In this document: positions 33,958-42,900 of the stretch, piece after piece
Layout: each line of letters begins with the position of its first letter
How positions within the stretch are numbered: the stretch's first letter is position 1
From: an uncultured Faecalibacterium sp.
GTDB lineage: Bacteria; Bacillota; Clostridia; Oscillospirales; Ruminococcaceae
Direction: 5' to 3'
Assembly (NCBI GenBank): GCA_937907025.1
Contig: CALESJ010000044.1
Coordinates: 62,001-126,000 of the forward strand
Length of the DNA stretch: 64,000 nt
The notes under the pieces: generated by a model
Databases searched by the model: none
Seen by the model: the letters and a program-made list of their open reading frames with translations, nothing else
Told to the model about the DNA's origin: nothing
Program-made: the position numbers and the translations under genes

Positions 33958-35889
33958 ATGGAAATTATTCTGGCCAAGACGGCCGGCTTCTGCTTCGGCG
34001 TGAACCGGGCGGTAAAACTGACCTATGAACTGCTGGACAAGGGCTGCAAGGTGGCCACGCTGGGCCCGCTGATCCACAACCCGCAGGTGGTGGCCGATCT
34101 GGAGGCGAAAGGCGCCTTGACCTGCCCGGATGTGGACGCCGTGCCTGATGGATATGAGGTGGTGATCCGCAGCCACGGGGTGCCCCACAGCGTGTATGAA
34201 AAAATTGGAACACGCGGCCTGGCGTTTCATGATGCCACCTGCCCATTTGTATCAAAAATCCATAAAATTGCCGAAGAAGCGGGCAAAAATGGTGCGCTTC
34301 TTCTGGTGACGGGGGATGCTACGCACCCGGAAGTGCAGGGAATCGTCGGCCATACAAGCGGCGAAGTGCGGGTTTTTGCGAATCTGGACGAACTGGAAAG
34401 CATGCGCGAAATTCTTGCGCAGCAAAAATCCATTTATGTGGTGGCACAAACCACTTTTCGGGTCCAAAGTTGGGAAAGTTGCAAGGCTTTTCTAAAAAAG
34501 TGGTGTACAAATGCCAAAATATTTGATACAATATGTAATGCAACGTGGGCGAGGCAACAGGAGGCGGAGGACCTCAGCCAAAAATGCGATCATATGATCG
34601 TCATTGGTGGTCATCATTCCTCCAACACCCAGAAACTGTTGCAGGTCGCTGCCAGGCACACCAACGCCGTTACGATCGAGACAGCTGATGAACTTGATCG
34701 TGCATGGCTCAAGGGAGCCGAGGTGGTAGGCGTAACAGCAGGGGCTTCCACGCCATCGTCTATAATTGAGGAGGTACTTAACTGTATGAGTGAAGAAATC
34801 CGTGACGACATGAGTTTTGCCGAGATGCTCGAGGCTTCCGAAGCAAAGCCGCTGTTCGCAGGTAAGATCGTTAAAGCCAAGGTCATCAGCGTTAGCCCGA
34901 CGGAGTGCGTCGTGGGCATCGACGGCTCCAAGCACACCGGCATCGTCAAGCTCAATGAGATGACGCATGACCCCAACGCCAAGATGGAAGACCTTGTTAA
35001 GGTGGACGACGAGCTGGATCTGGTTGTTGTGAAGACCAACGACCAGGAAGGCGTTGACACCCTTTCCCGTGTTCGTTTTGAAGCCCAGAAGGGCATGAAG
35101 GACGTTTCCGAGGCTGCCGAGAACGGCACCGTCATGGAAGGCGACGTCATGGAAGCCAACAAGGGCGGCGTTGTTGTCAACGTCAAGGGCGTGCGCGTGT
35201 TCGTGCCCCGTTCTCAGGCCACCATGCGCCGTGACGAAGACTACACCAAGCTCGTCGGCCAGCATGTCCGCCTGGTCATCACCGAGTGCGCCGGCCGCAA
35301 GATCGTCGGCAGCATCAACAAGGTGACCGCTGAAGAAAACAAGGCCAAGCGCGAAGAGTTCTGGAAGAACGTCGAAGTGGGCAAGCACTACACCGGCGTT
35401 GTCAAGAGCCTGACTTCCTACGGCGCCTTTGTGGACATCGGCGGCGTGGACGGCCTGTGCCACATCAGCGAGCTGAGCTGGTCCAACCTGAAGCATCCGT
35501 CTGAGGTCGTCAATGTCGGCGATACCATCGACGTGTATGTCAAGAGCTATGACCCCGAGAACCAGAAGGTTTCTCTGGGCTACAAGAAGGAAGAGGACAA
35601 CCCCTGGGAGAAGCTGAAGAACGAGTATCCCATCGGCAGCGAGTTCACCGCTCCGGTTGTTTCCATCACCAAGTTTGGTGCCTTCGTCCGCATTCTGCCC
35701 GGTGTTGACGGCCTGGTCCACATCAGTGAGATCTCCAACGAGCGCGTCAACAAGGTCAGCGACGTGCTGAAGGTCGGCGACGAAGTGCGCGTCAAGCTCA
35801 TCAACGTTGACTTTGACCGCAAGCGCATCAGCCTGTCCATGAAGGCCTGCGAGGGCGAAGTGGAAGCTGAAGGCTCCGACGCTGAATAA
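33958..35889 (+). CDS. ispH: IspH - ribosomal protein S1 fusion
   Basis: This 643-residue protein joins 4-hydroxy-3-methylbut-2-enyl diphosphate reductase (1 to about 275) to four S1 RNA-binding repeats (about 300-635). The IspH part keeps the three iron-sulphur cysteines C12, C95 and C193 and makes IPP/DMAPP in the MEP pathway. The S1 part resembles RpsA of Firmicutes. Such fusions are known in Clostridia. M277, just before the S1 part, is preceded by GAGGAGG (34768-34774), so free S1 could also be made. Codons in the second half of IspH are AT-rich compared with either side. Confidence 0.93.
   Translation: MEIILAKTAGFCFGVNRAVKLTYELLDKGCKVATLGPLIHNPQVVADLEAKGALTCPDVDAVPDGYEVVIRSHGVPHSVYEKIGTRGLAFHDATCPFVSKIHKIAEEAGKNGALLLVTGDATHPEVQGIVGHTSGEVRVFANLDELESMREILAQQKSIYVVAQTTFRVQSWESCKAFLKKWCTNAKIFDTICNATWARQQEAEDLSQKCDHMIVIGGHHSSNTQKLLQVAARHTNAVTIETADELDRAWLKGAEVVGVTAGASTPSSIIEEVLNCMSEEIRDDMSFAEMLEASEAKPLFAGKIVKAKVISVSPTECVVGIDGSKHTGIVKLNEMTHDPNAKMEDLVKVDDELDLVVVKTNDQEGVDTLSRVRFEAQKGMKDVSEAAENGTVMEGDVMEANKGGVVVNVKGVRVFVPRSQATMRRDEDYTKLVGQHVRLVITECAGRKIVGSINKVTAEENKAKREEFWKNVEVGKHYTGVVKSLTSYGAFVDIGGVDGLCHISELSWSNLKHPSEVVNVGDTIDVYVKSYDPENQKVSLGYKKEEDNPWEKLKNEYPIGSEFTAPVVSITKFGAFVRILPGVDGLVHISEISNERVNKVSDVLKVGDEVRVKLINVDFDRKRISLSMKACEGEVEAEGSDAE
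34768..34788 (+). promoter_or_regulatory. Internal ribosome site and start for the S1 part
   Basis: GAGGAGG lies 11 nt before an in-frame ATG at 34786, exactly at the IspH-S1 joint. Initiation here would give a 367-residue S1 protein. Confidence 0.6.
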
Positions 35890-35909
35890 TCTCTGAACGA
35901 TCCCAATGG

Positions 35910-35942
35910 GAGGCCTGCCTGGTAACAGGCGGGCCTCTTTTT
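35910..35942 (+). terminator. Terminator after ispH-rpsA
   Basis: A perfect 12-bp stem with one G-U (35910-35921 with 35926-35937), loop GTAA, then TTTTT. Confidence 0.9.
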
Positions 35943-35958
35943 GGTTCACGGGTGCATC

Positions 35959-36408
35959 ATGCAGAAACTTATAGACCTCATCAGGAAATACTATGAACAG
36001 CTGTCCTACCTGTTTTTCGGCGGGCTGGCCACGCTGCTCAACTTTATCATCCTCAATATCTTCCAGGCAGCGTTTGGTGTCGGATTTGCCACCGGCGTGG
36101 GCAACATTCTCAATAATGCCATCTGCATTCTGTTTGCCTACTGGACCAACCGCAACTTTGTGTTCCTGAGCAAAAGCCACGGAGCTGCCGCCTGGCAGGA
36201 ATTCACCAAGTTTGTGGGCTGCCGTATTTTCACCGCCGTGCTGGACCAGCTGATCATGTGGGGCGGCGTGGGCGGTCTGGGTCCCATGATTACCTTTGTT
36301 TCCCCCGAACTGTGGGCCAACATTGTCAAACTGTTCTCGCAGGTCGTGGTGATTCTTTCCAACTACGCCTTTTCCAAAATTCTGATTTTCACCAAGAAAG
36401 CGCCGTGA
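35959..36408 (+). CDS. GtrA-family membrane protein
   Basis: This 149-residue protein has four hydrophobic helices and the GtrA pattern (YLFFGGLATLLNFIILNI early, then FAYWTNRNFVF, and SNYAFSKILIF at the end). GtrA proteins are thought to flip or help present polyprenyl-linked sugars for cell-surface glycosylation. The ATG at 35959 has only a weak ribosome site and directly follows the ispH-rpsA terminator. A link with the glycan locus ending at 31.3 kb is possible. Confidence 0.88.
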   Translation: MQKLIDLIRKYYEQLSYLFFGGLATLLNFIILNIFQAAFGVGFATGVGNILNNAICILFAYWTNRNFVFLSKSHGAAAWQEFTKFVGCRIFTAVLDQLIMWGGVGGLGPMITFVSPELWANIVKLFSQVVVILSNYAFSKILIFTKKAP

Positions 36409-36434
36409 CCCGTGCGCAATAAGGAGGCATTTCC

Positions 36435-36593
36435 ATGAAAAACAACGTTCGCGGCGGAGGGCTCCGCCTTACCGGCCTGATTCTGGGCATCATCGCCACC
36501 GTGTGCGGTGTTACCTCCATCATCTTTGCAGCCACCGGGCTGCACCAGGCACATCTGTGCAAGCACTGCGGAAAGGGGGCTGAATACCGGTGA
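36435..36593 (+). CDS. Small membrane protein (52 residues), hypothetical
   Basis: This protein, beginning MKNNVRGGGLRLTGLILG, has a single hydrophobic helix (about 12-34) and a C-terminal CKHCGKG motif, a possible zinc or thiol site. ATG 36435 has an ideal AAGGAGG ten bases upstream. Its stop overlaps the GTG start of deoC by 4 nt, so it is translated with deoC. No family is recognised. Confidence 0.7.
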   Translation: MKNNVRGGGLRLTGLILGIIATVCGVTSIIFAATGLHQAHLCKHCGKGAEYR

Positions 36594-37249
36594 GCCGTTA
36601 TTCCAAAGAACAGCTGTTCTCGGTCGTTGACCACACCCTCCTCAAGCCCGAAGCCACCTGGCCGCAGATCCAGAAGCTCTGCGATGAAGCCATGCAGTAC
36701 CACACTGCTTCGGTCTGCATCAACACCTGCTATGTGAAGCAGGCCGCCGAGTATATGGCCGGCCGGGTGCCGGTATGCTGCGTGGTCGGCTTCCCCCTGG
36801 GCGCCATGGACACCGCCAGCAAGTGCTTTGAAGCCCGCACCGCCATCGAAAACGGCGCTTCCGAAGTGGATATGGTCATCAACATCGGCCGCCTGAAGAA
36901 CCGCGAGTATGACGCCGTGCGTGAGGATATCGCCGCCGTCAAGGAAGCGGTGGGGGACCATTGCCTGAAGGTCATTATCGAAACCTGCCTGCTGACCGAT
37001 GAGGAAAAGATCAAGATGTGCGACATCGTGCCCGAAGCCGGTGCCGATTTCATCAAGACTTCCACCGGCTTCTCCACCGCCGGTGCCACCTTCCACGATA
37101 TTGAGCTGTTCGCCAAGCATGTGGCGGGCCGCTGCAAGATCAAGGCTGCAGGCGGCATTTCCACCATTGAGGATATGGAAAAGTTCCTCGATCTGGGTGC
37201 CGACCGTCTGGGCACTTCCCGTGCCGTGCGTTTGCTGACCGCCGAATAA
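36590..37249 (+). CDS. deoC: Deoxyribose-phosphate aldolase
   Basis: This 219-residue TIM-barrel class I aldolase cleaves 2-deoxyribose 5-phosphate to glyceraldehyde 3-phosphate and acetaldehyde. The Schiff-base lysine is in ADFIKTSTGF (near 148), with a second Lys in HCLKVIIET and one in CKIKAAGGI. The start is GTG 36590, overlapping the small gene (GTGA), with an AAGGGGG site. A terminator follows. Confidence 0.95.
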   Translation: MSRYSKEQLFSVVDHTLLKPEATWPQIQKLCDEAMQYHTASVCINTCYVKQAAEYMAGRVPVCCVVGFPLGAMDTASKCFEARTAIENGASEVDMVINIGRLKNREYDAVREDIAAVKEAVGDHCLKVIIETCLLTDEEKIKMCDIVPEAGADFIKTSTGFSTAGATFHDIELFAKHVAGRCKIKAAGGISTIEDMEKFLDLGADRLGTSRAVRLLTAE

Positions 37250-37256
37250 AACAAAG

Positions 37257-37298
37257 AAACCGCCTTCCCGGATTGTGTTGCCGGGAAGGCGGTTTTTC
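37257..37298. terminator. Bidirectional terminator between deoC and the CPBP gene
   Basis: A 15-bp perfect stem (37257-37271 with 37281-37295) with A and T runs on its two sides serves both convergent genes. Confidence 0.92.
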
Positions 37299-37318
37299 TT
37301 GTGGAAATGTGGAAAAAA

Positions 37319-38203
37319 TCAGCCGAGCCGCATCAACGCCCAGCCGACGGCAATGCACCCGGCACTGATCACCAGGCAGACCATGGCAGGGCGGGCGCGG
37401 TCGGGGGCCGGGGCCTCCTTGGGGCGCAGCAGGCTGCTGCCGGCCCAGATCAGCCAGGGGCTGATCGCTGCCAGGAAAAAGTATCCGCCCAGGGTTGCCG
37501 GGGTCACCGCAACTTGTGCGGACTCCACGGCTGCGGCCTCTCCGGCAGAAGGAGCCAGCGTGGCCAGAACGGACAGACTGTTGTTGAACAGGTGTATCAG
37601 CATGGCATACAGCAGATTGCCGCTGCGCAGGGCGGCCCAGGAAATGGCGATCCCCAGGATGGCGGTGGGCAGAAAGCGCACCGGGTCCAGGTGAAATGCC
37701 CCGAACAGCACTCCACACAGCACCACCCGGCCCCAGACCGGCATGGGCTGCATGTGGTGGAGCAGATACCCCCGGAACAGCATTTCTTCACAGAACGCCG
37801 GTGCCACAGCCACCAGCAGATACCGCACCGGAAGCGGAACCTGGTTGAACAGGTCGGTGATGCCGGTGCTTACCTCGGTCAGCTGCTGGGGAACAAGAAG
37901 CATGGTGAACATTGATACCAGCATGACCAGAACATAAGTACCCATCCACAGCAGCAGTGCACCGCCCACACCCCGCCAGGCGGGGCGATGGAAAGAAAAC
38001 ACCTGCCGCCAGGGGGCGCGGAAGACCGCCGTCCCCAGCAGCGCCAGGGCCAGCAGCGCCAGGGCCAGCAGACCCAGTTCGGTCCACAGCAGGCCCACCA
38101 TGCCGTACCGGTATTGCAGCGGTGCGGCAAGGAAAATCAGGAACAGCAGGGCCAGAACATAGCCGCTGACGGCAGCAATCAGATTTTTGGGGGACGTGCG
38201 CAT
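37319..38203 (-). CDS. CPBP-family intramembrane glutamic endopeptidase
   Basis: This 294-residue protein has seven or eight hydrophobic segments and the CPBP/Abi motifs: CEEMLFRGYL (EExxxR), FGAFHLDP, and HLFNNSLSV. Members process prenylated or membrane proteins, or confer immunity to bacteriocins. ATG 38203 has GAAGGAGG upstream. No bacteriocin gene lies nearby. It is divergent from the lipoprotein gene at 38375. Confidence 0.88.
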   Translation of the reverse strand: MRTSPKNLIAAVSGYVLALLFLIFLAAPLQYRYGMVGLLWTELGLLALALLALALLGTAVFRAPWRQVFSFHRPAWRGVGGALLLWMGTYVLVMLVSMFTMLLVPQQLTEVSTGITDLFNQVPLPVRYLLVAVAPAFCEEMLFRGYLLHHMQPMPVWGRVVLCGVLFGAFHLDPVRFLPTAILGIAISWAALRSGNLLYAMLIHLFNNSLSVLATLAPSAGEAAAVESAQVAVTPATLGGYFFLAAISPWLIWAGSSLLRPKEAPAPDRARPAMVCLVISAGCIAVGWALMRLG

Positions 38204-38305
38204 GGCAGAAACCTCCTTCAACGCTTGCTTTGCATTTTCAGCATGCCATGCTTTGCCAAAACTGTCAAGCACACTTTGCAAAAAGCCGGGGAAAGCGCCC
38301 GTGCA

Positions 38306-38334
38306 TTGCGGGCAGGGACGGTTTGTGGTATACT
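38306..38334 (+). promoter_or_regulatory. Promoter of the lipoprotein/two-component operon
   Basis: TTGCGG (38306-38311), 17 bp, TATACT (38329-38334), 40 nt before the lipoprotein start. Confidence 0.68.
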
Positions 38335-38374
38335 GACTTTGTATATCGTGAAACGGCGGAAAGGAGGTGCGCGC

Positions 38375-39691
38375 ATGGCTCTTGTACGCAGGGCGGCTGC
38401 GGCGGCCCTGGCCCTGGCTCTGAGCCTGACCGGCTGCAGCGGCTTGCCCGGCGGCGAGATTGAAAGCCTGCTGCGCGCCCCCCGCCTTTCGGGCCAGACC
38501 AGTGCCGTGCAGAAAGCGCTGAACAGCTATCTGGACGGCGTGGCTACGCTGAAATATCCGGCCAGCGGCGATTTCCTTTCCCCGTTTCTGTTCGGGGACT
38601 GGGACGGCGACGGCACCCAGGAAGCCGCGGTGCTGTACACCGTGGAATCCGGCGGTGCCAATGTCTGGCTGGCCATTCTGGAACCCACCGATTCCGGCTG
38701 GCGGGTATCCCAGCATATCGAAGGTCTTTCCAGTGAGGTGGAAACGGTCAGTTACGCCCACCTGCGGGATGCCGAATCCCTGCAATTGCTGGTGGGGTAT
38801 GACAGCGCCCAGGGCGACCGGTATATGGTGGTCTACCTGTACAACAGCGATGAAACACTGCAGACCGTCAACAAACAGAGCTATACCGACATGCTGGTGG
38901 CCGATGTGACCGACGGCGGCGACGGCACCGAGGACCTGGTCCTGGCCCTGCCCACCGAAACGGAAAACGGCGGCATCAATCTGCAGCTGCTGACCTACAC
39001 CGGCGGTGATACCTTCCTGGCCGCCCAGACCCTGGCCGTGGGCGAAGGCTATTACAGCGGCTGTGCGGGCCTGCACGCCGGGGTGGGGGAGGACGGCGCC
39101 TCCTATCTGGTGGTGGATGGCTGGACCGGTTCGGCATCCAGCCTGGCCTCCAGCATCATCATTTACGATGCGGAAAGCGGATTCTTGAAAACCTATAATC
39201 CGCCCGGCGTGGCCGATGTCTTCCGCGCCACCCAGCGCTATGACACCGACCTGCTGAGCATGGATGTGGACGGCAACGGCACCATTGACATCCCCACCGA
39301 GGTGGCGGACGGCGGAACCATCCCCGAAGAACTGGCCAACCAGCTGCAATTCCTGCTGTGGAAGGACTATGCCACCCCCGAGGGCGGCAACAACATTTTC
39401 GGCGTATACGACAGTGAACAGCACTTTTTCCTGCGTCTGCCGGAATCCATGCACGGCAATGTATCCCTCAAATCCAACGCCGACGGCAGCGGCTGGATCA
39501 TCTGCAATCTGGCCGGGGATGTGATGTACTGCGAACTGCGGGTCATCGACCCCGCCGAAACCGATCTGCGCACCGATAAATACAGCCGGGTGGCCACCAT
39601 CGGCAGCCGCCAGCTGCAGGCGCGCATCCTGACCGAATATTACGGTCTGACGCTGGATGATGTTCTGTCCGGTGTGACCGTACTGCCCTGA
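38375..39691 (+). CDS. Lipoprotein with repeat-type extracellular domain
   Basis: This 438-residue protein has a lipobox signal peptide ending LSLTGCSG (C21 acylated). The rest is beta-rich with GDWDGDGTQEA and VDGNGTID calcium-type D-x-D-x-D loops, as in FG-GAP/VCBS-like propellers. It is anchored outside the membrane. It lies upstream of a response regulator and a sensor kinase (39 nt gap) and could be their accessory or input protein; this is inferred from position only. ATG 38375 has AAGGAGG. Confidence 0.75.
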   Translation: MALVRRAAAAALALALSLTGCSGLPGGEIESLLRAPRLSGQTSAVQKALNSYLDGVATLKYPASGDFLSPFLFGDWDGDGTQEAAVLYTVESGGANVWLAILEPTDSGWRVSQHIEGLSSEVETVSYAHLRDAESLQLLVGYDSAQGDRYMVVYLYNSDETLQTVNKQSYTDMLVADVTDGGDGTEDLVLALPTETENGGINLQLLTYTGGDTFLAAQTLAVGEGYYSGCAGLHAGVGEDGASYLVVDGWTGSASSLASSIIIYDAESGFLKTYNPPGVADVFRATQRYDTDLLSMDVDGNGTIDIPTEVADGGTIPEELANQLQFLLWKDYATPEGGNNIFGVYDSEQHFFLRLPESMHGNVSLKSNADGSGWIICNLAGDVMYCELRVIDPAETDLRTDKYSRVATIGSRQLQARILTEYYGLTLDDVLSGVTVLP

Positions 39692-39730
39692 ACCAAGCAA
39701 ACTTCCTTGCCATTGAAAGGAGTTATGTGT

Positions 39731-40432
39731 ATGAAACGAGTCCTGGTTGTGGAGGACGAAAACAGCATCCGCGAGATGGAGGTGCTGAACCTGCGCATGG
39801 CCGGATGGGAGGTGCTGGAAGCCCCCAGCGCCGAGCGTGCCCTGGAACTGCTGCACGCCAACCCGCCCTGTGATGCGGCCCTGCTGGACCTGATGCTGCC
39901 CGGTATGGACGGGCTTTCCCTGTGTGAAACCATCCGGCGGGATGACCCGGACATCGGCATCATCATCGTGTCTGCCAAGGGACAGGAAACCGATAAGATC
40001 CGGGGCCTGTCCATCGGCGCCGACGACTATATCACCAAGCCCTTCTCGGTGTCTGAACTCATCGCTCGGGTGGAGGCCCTGGCCCGCCGTGTTCACCGCA
40101 ATGCCGGCGACAGCCGGGACGGCTCCGGCCCCGACCAGCTGGTCAGCGGCAGCTTTGTGCTAGATGAAAAGAGCCGGGTGCTGTACAAGGCCGGCAAACC
40201 CATCGACCTGACCCAGGTGGAGTTCCAGATCATGGAGCTGTTTTTCCGCAACCCCGGCGCGGCCCTGGTGCGGGAAAAAATCCTGGAAGGCGTCTGGGGC
40301 AAGGGCTACTACGGCGATGTGAAGATCGTGGATGTGAACATCCGCCGTCTGCGCATGAAGATCGAGGACGAGCCCAGCAGCCCTACCCATATCCTGACGG
40401 TCTGGGGATACGGCTACCGCTGGAGTCCCTGA
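39731..40432 (+). CDS. OmpR/PhoB-family response regulator
   Basis: This 233-residue protein has a receiver domain (1-120) with the acidic pocket near 8-10, phospho-acceptor D53 in ALLDLMLPGMDG, and K103 in DDYITKPFS. A winged-helix DNA-binding domain (about 135-232) follows. ATG 39731 is eight bases after GAAAGGAG. It is paired with the kinase encoded 42 nt downstream. The similarity is to PhoP/PhoB-like regulators; targets are unknown. Confidence 0.93.
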   Translation: MKRVLVVEDENSIREMEVLNLRMAGWEVLEAPSAERALELLHANPPCDAALLDLMLPGMDGLSLCETIRRDDPDIGIIIVSAKGQETDKIRGLSIGADDYITKPFSVSELIARVEALARRVHRNAGDSRDGSGPDQLVSGSFVLDEKSRVLYKAGKPIDLTQVEFQIMELFFRNPGAALVREKILEGVWGKGYYGDVKIVDVNIRRLRMKIEDEPSSPTHILTVWGYGYRWSP

Positions 40433-40474
40433 TTGTTCACCTTCGCATGCGCCTGAAGAAAGGGGGGACCCCGC

Positions 40475-41917
40475 GTGCAAAGCATCACCAAGCGCTGGCT
40501 GCGGGGCAGCCTGCTCATCACGGTGCTGATCCTGGCCCTGGCCGAGGGCCTGTTCCTGTATTTCTGTTACCAGAACCTGTACGGCGGCATTGAACGTGCC
40601 ATGGAAAGCCGTTTTTCCACCTTTATCGGCCGCCTGCAGGCCACCGGTACGGCCGGCGACAGCGACAGCAACGCTGCCAGCCGCGCCCAGTCCCTGCGGC
40701 GTACGGTGGAACAGTTTGAGGAAAAAGACAAGTTTGAATTCATGCTGCTGGACCAGAACGGCGTGGTGCTGGCCACCTCCAGTGGTACCATCAACGAAAA
40801 CCTCACCGAAGGGGTGGACTACTACCACGCCCTGGTCAGTTCCGACGGCGTGGGCCGGGCCATTTTCCGCACGCCGGATGGGGAGCGGGTCATGGCCGTC
40901 ACCGAACTGGTCCCCTACGATGCAGGCAACATCACCGCCATGCGCCTGGTCACCAGCCTGACCCTGGCCGACCGCCAGTGGTGGAATATGGTGCTGATTT
41001 CGGGCGGCGTGGTGCTGGTGGCCCTGGCCTTTGCCCTGTGGAGCGGCCTGTTTTTCATCCGCTCCATCGTGCGGCCACTGGGACAGGTGGAGGTCATCGC
41101 CAACCGCATTGCCGGGGGCGATTTGCAGACCCGTTTGCCCGATACCCGCTATAACGATGAGATCGGCCGGCTGTGCCATACCATCAACGAGATGGCCGAA
41201 CACCTGACCGAAACCGACCGTATGAAAAACGAGTTCATCTCCTCGGTGAGCCATGAACTGCGCACACCCCTGACCTCCATCAAGGGCTGGGTAGAAACCA
41301 TTGCGGCCCTCAAAGACCCCAACGATGAAAACTACCGCAAGGGTCTGGAAGTCATCGGGGCCGAAACCGACCGCCTGTACGCCATGGTGGAGGAACTGCT
41401 GGACTTTTCCCGCCTGCAGAACGGCATCAAGCTGGACTGCCAGGTACTGGACATGGTGGCCGAAGCCACCGACGCCGCCCTGTTCGTGGAAGGCCGTATC
41501 CGGCAGGAGGGCCTGCGCCTGGTGTATGAGGAACCGCCCGAACCTTTCCCGGTGTGGGCGGACCCTGCCCGTCTGCGGCAGGTGTTCATCAATGTGCTGG
41601 ACAACGCCATCAAGTATTCGCCCCCCGGCGGGTCCATCTTCCTGACCCTGACCAAGGACACCTCCAACGTTACCGTATCCATCCGGGACCAGGGCCGGGG
41701 TATCTCCCCCGAAGACCTGGAAAAGGTCAAGGTCAAATTCTTCAAAGGCAAAAACTCGGTGCGCGGGTCGGGAATCGGCCTGGCGGTGGTGGATGCCATC
41801 GTCACCGCCCTGGGCGGCACCACCGACATCACCAGCACGCTGGGGCAGGGCACCACGGTGCTCATCACCTTGCCGCTGTACCGCCCCGGGCAGGAACACC
41901 TGCACGAACCCATCTGA
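40475..41917 (+). CDS. Sensor histidine kinase
   Basis: This 480-residue kinase has TM1 (about 12-32), an extracellular PAS-like region, TM2 (about 172-192), HAMP, and HisKA with phospho-accepting H260 (SSVSHELRTPLTS). The HATPase domain has the N box NVLDNAIKYS and the glycine boxes RDQGRGIS and GSGIGLAV. The layout is like PhoR/WalK-type kinases. It starts at GTG 40475 after AAGGGGGG. Partner of the regulator just upstream. Confidence 0.93.
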   Translation: MQSITKRWLRGSLLITVLILALAEGLFLYFCYQNLYGGIERAMESRFSTFIGRLQATGTAGDSDSNAASRAQSLRRTVEQFEEKDKFEFMLLDQNGVVLATSSGTINENLTEGVDYYHALVSSDGVGRAIFRTPDGERVMAVTELVPYDAGNITAMRLVTSLTLADRQWWNMVLISGGVVLVALAFALWSGLFFIRSIVRPLGQVEVIANRIAGGDLQTRLPDTRYNDEIGRLCHTINEMAEHLTETDRMKNEFISSVSHELRTPLTSIKGWVETIAALKDPNDENYRKGLEVIGAETDRLYAMVEELLDFSRLQNGIKLDCQVLDMVAEATDAALFVEGRIRQEGLRLVYEEPPEPFPVWADPARLRQVFINVLDNAIKYSPPGGSIFLTLTKDTSNVTVSIRDQGRGISPEDLEKVKVKFFKGKNSVRGSGIGLAVVDAIVTALGGTTDITSTLGQGTTVLITLPLYRPGQEHLHEPI

Positions 41918-41943
41918 AACCAACAAAGGAGACATTCTGTCTT

Positions 41944-42900
41944 ATGCCCCAAGAATCGCGTCCGACCGAAAAATTCCGTACCAGTGTGGGCGGCCAGGCC
42001 CTGATGGAAGGCATCATGATGCGCGGCCCGAAAAAAATCTGCTGCGCCGTGCGCCGTCCCGACGGCACCATCGACCTCACCTATGAGGATGTCCACACCC
42101 ACTGGTACAACAAAGTCCCCCTGGTGCGCGGAATCTGCAACATGGTGGAAAACCTGTGCAGCGGGTACAAGTACCTGATGCACAGCGCCGACATCGCTAT
42201 GATCGAGGAGGAACAGGAGGCCGAACAGTCCCGCTTTGACAAATGGCTGGATGCACACACCGGCCCCGCCTTCCAGAACGCCCTCATGACCATTTCGGCC
42301 CTGCTGGGTGTGGTGCTGGCGCTGTTCCTGTTTCTGTATCTGCCCACCTTCCTCACCGGACTGCTGGCCAAGGTCATTCCCATGGGCCGGTGGCCGCGGG
42401 TCATCCTGGAAGCTGTCTTCAAGCTGGCCATCTTCCTGGGTTATATGTTCCTGTGCACCCGCACCAAGGAGATTCACCGGGTCTTTGCCTATCACGGCGC
42501 CGAGCACAAGACCATCGCCTGCTATGAGGCCGGGGAGGAACTGACGGTGGAAAATATCCGCCGCCACACCCGGTTCCATCCCCGCTGCGGTACCAGCTTC
42601 CTGATCTTGGTGCTGCTCATCAGCATCGTGCTGTATGCGGTGCTGCCCTGGACCAGCACCGGCATGCGGGTATTGTACAAGCTGGCCATGCTGCCTCTGC
42701 TGGTGGCCATCTCCTATGAAATTCTGCGCTGGTCCGGCCGTTCCAACTGCTGGCTGGCCCGGGCCGTGGCGGTGCCGGGTCTGTGGCTGCAGCGCCTGAC
42801 CACCTTTGAACCGGAGGACGACATGATCGAGGTGGCCATTGCCGCCGTCAAGCCCGTCCTGCCCGACAACCCGGAGGAGGCCGCCTGGAACCGTGAGTGA
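41944..42900 (+). CDS. DUF1385 (YqhQ-like) membrane protein
   Basis: This 318-residue protein begins with the family block TSVGGQALMEGIMMRGP (about 14-30). It then has three or four membrane helices and the HGAEHKTIACYE plus RFHPRCGTSFL segments, conserved His and Cys positions of DUF1385. The function is unknown; it is common in Firmicutes next to prmC and prfA or rpmE, as here with prmC. ATG 41944 follows AAGGAG. It overlaps prmC by 8 nt. Confidence 0.9.
   Translation: MPQESRPTEKFRTSVGGQALMEGIMMRGPKKICCAVRRPDGTIDLTYEDVHTHWYNKVPLVRGICNMVENLCSGYKYLMHSADIAMIEEEQEAEQSRFDKWLDAHTGPAFQNALMTISALLGVVLALFLFLYLPTFLTGLLAKVIPMGRWPRVILEAVFKLAIFLGYMFLCTRTKEIHRVFAYHGAEHKTIACYEAGEELTVENIRRHTRFHPRCGTSFLILVLLISIVLYAVLPWTSTGMRVLYKLAMLPLLVAISYEILRWSGRSNCWLARAVAVPGLWLQRLTTFEPEDDMIEVAIAAVKPVLPDNPEEAAWNRE

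Noticed and set aside
34761..34766. TATAAT inside ispH-rpsA as the promoter of S1
   Set aside because: No -35 lies at 16-18 bp. The nearby GAGGAGG is better explained as an internal ribosome site; TGTACA-N17-TACAAT further upstream is the better promoter candidate.
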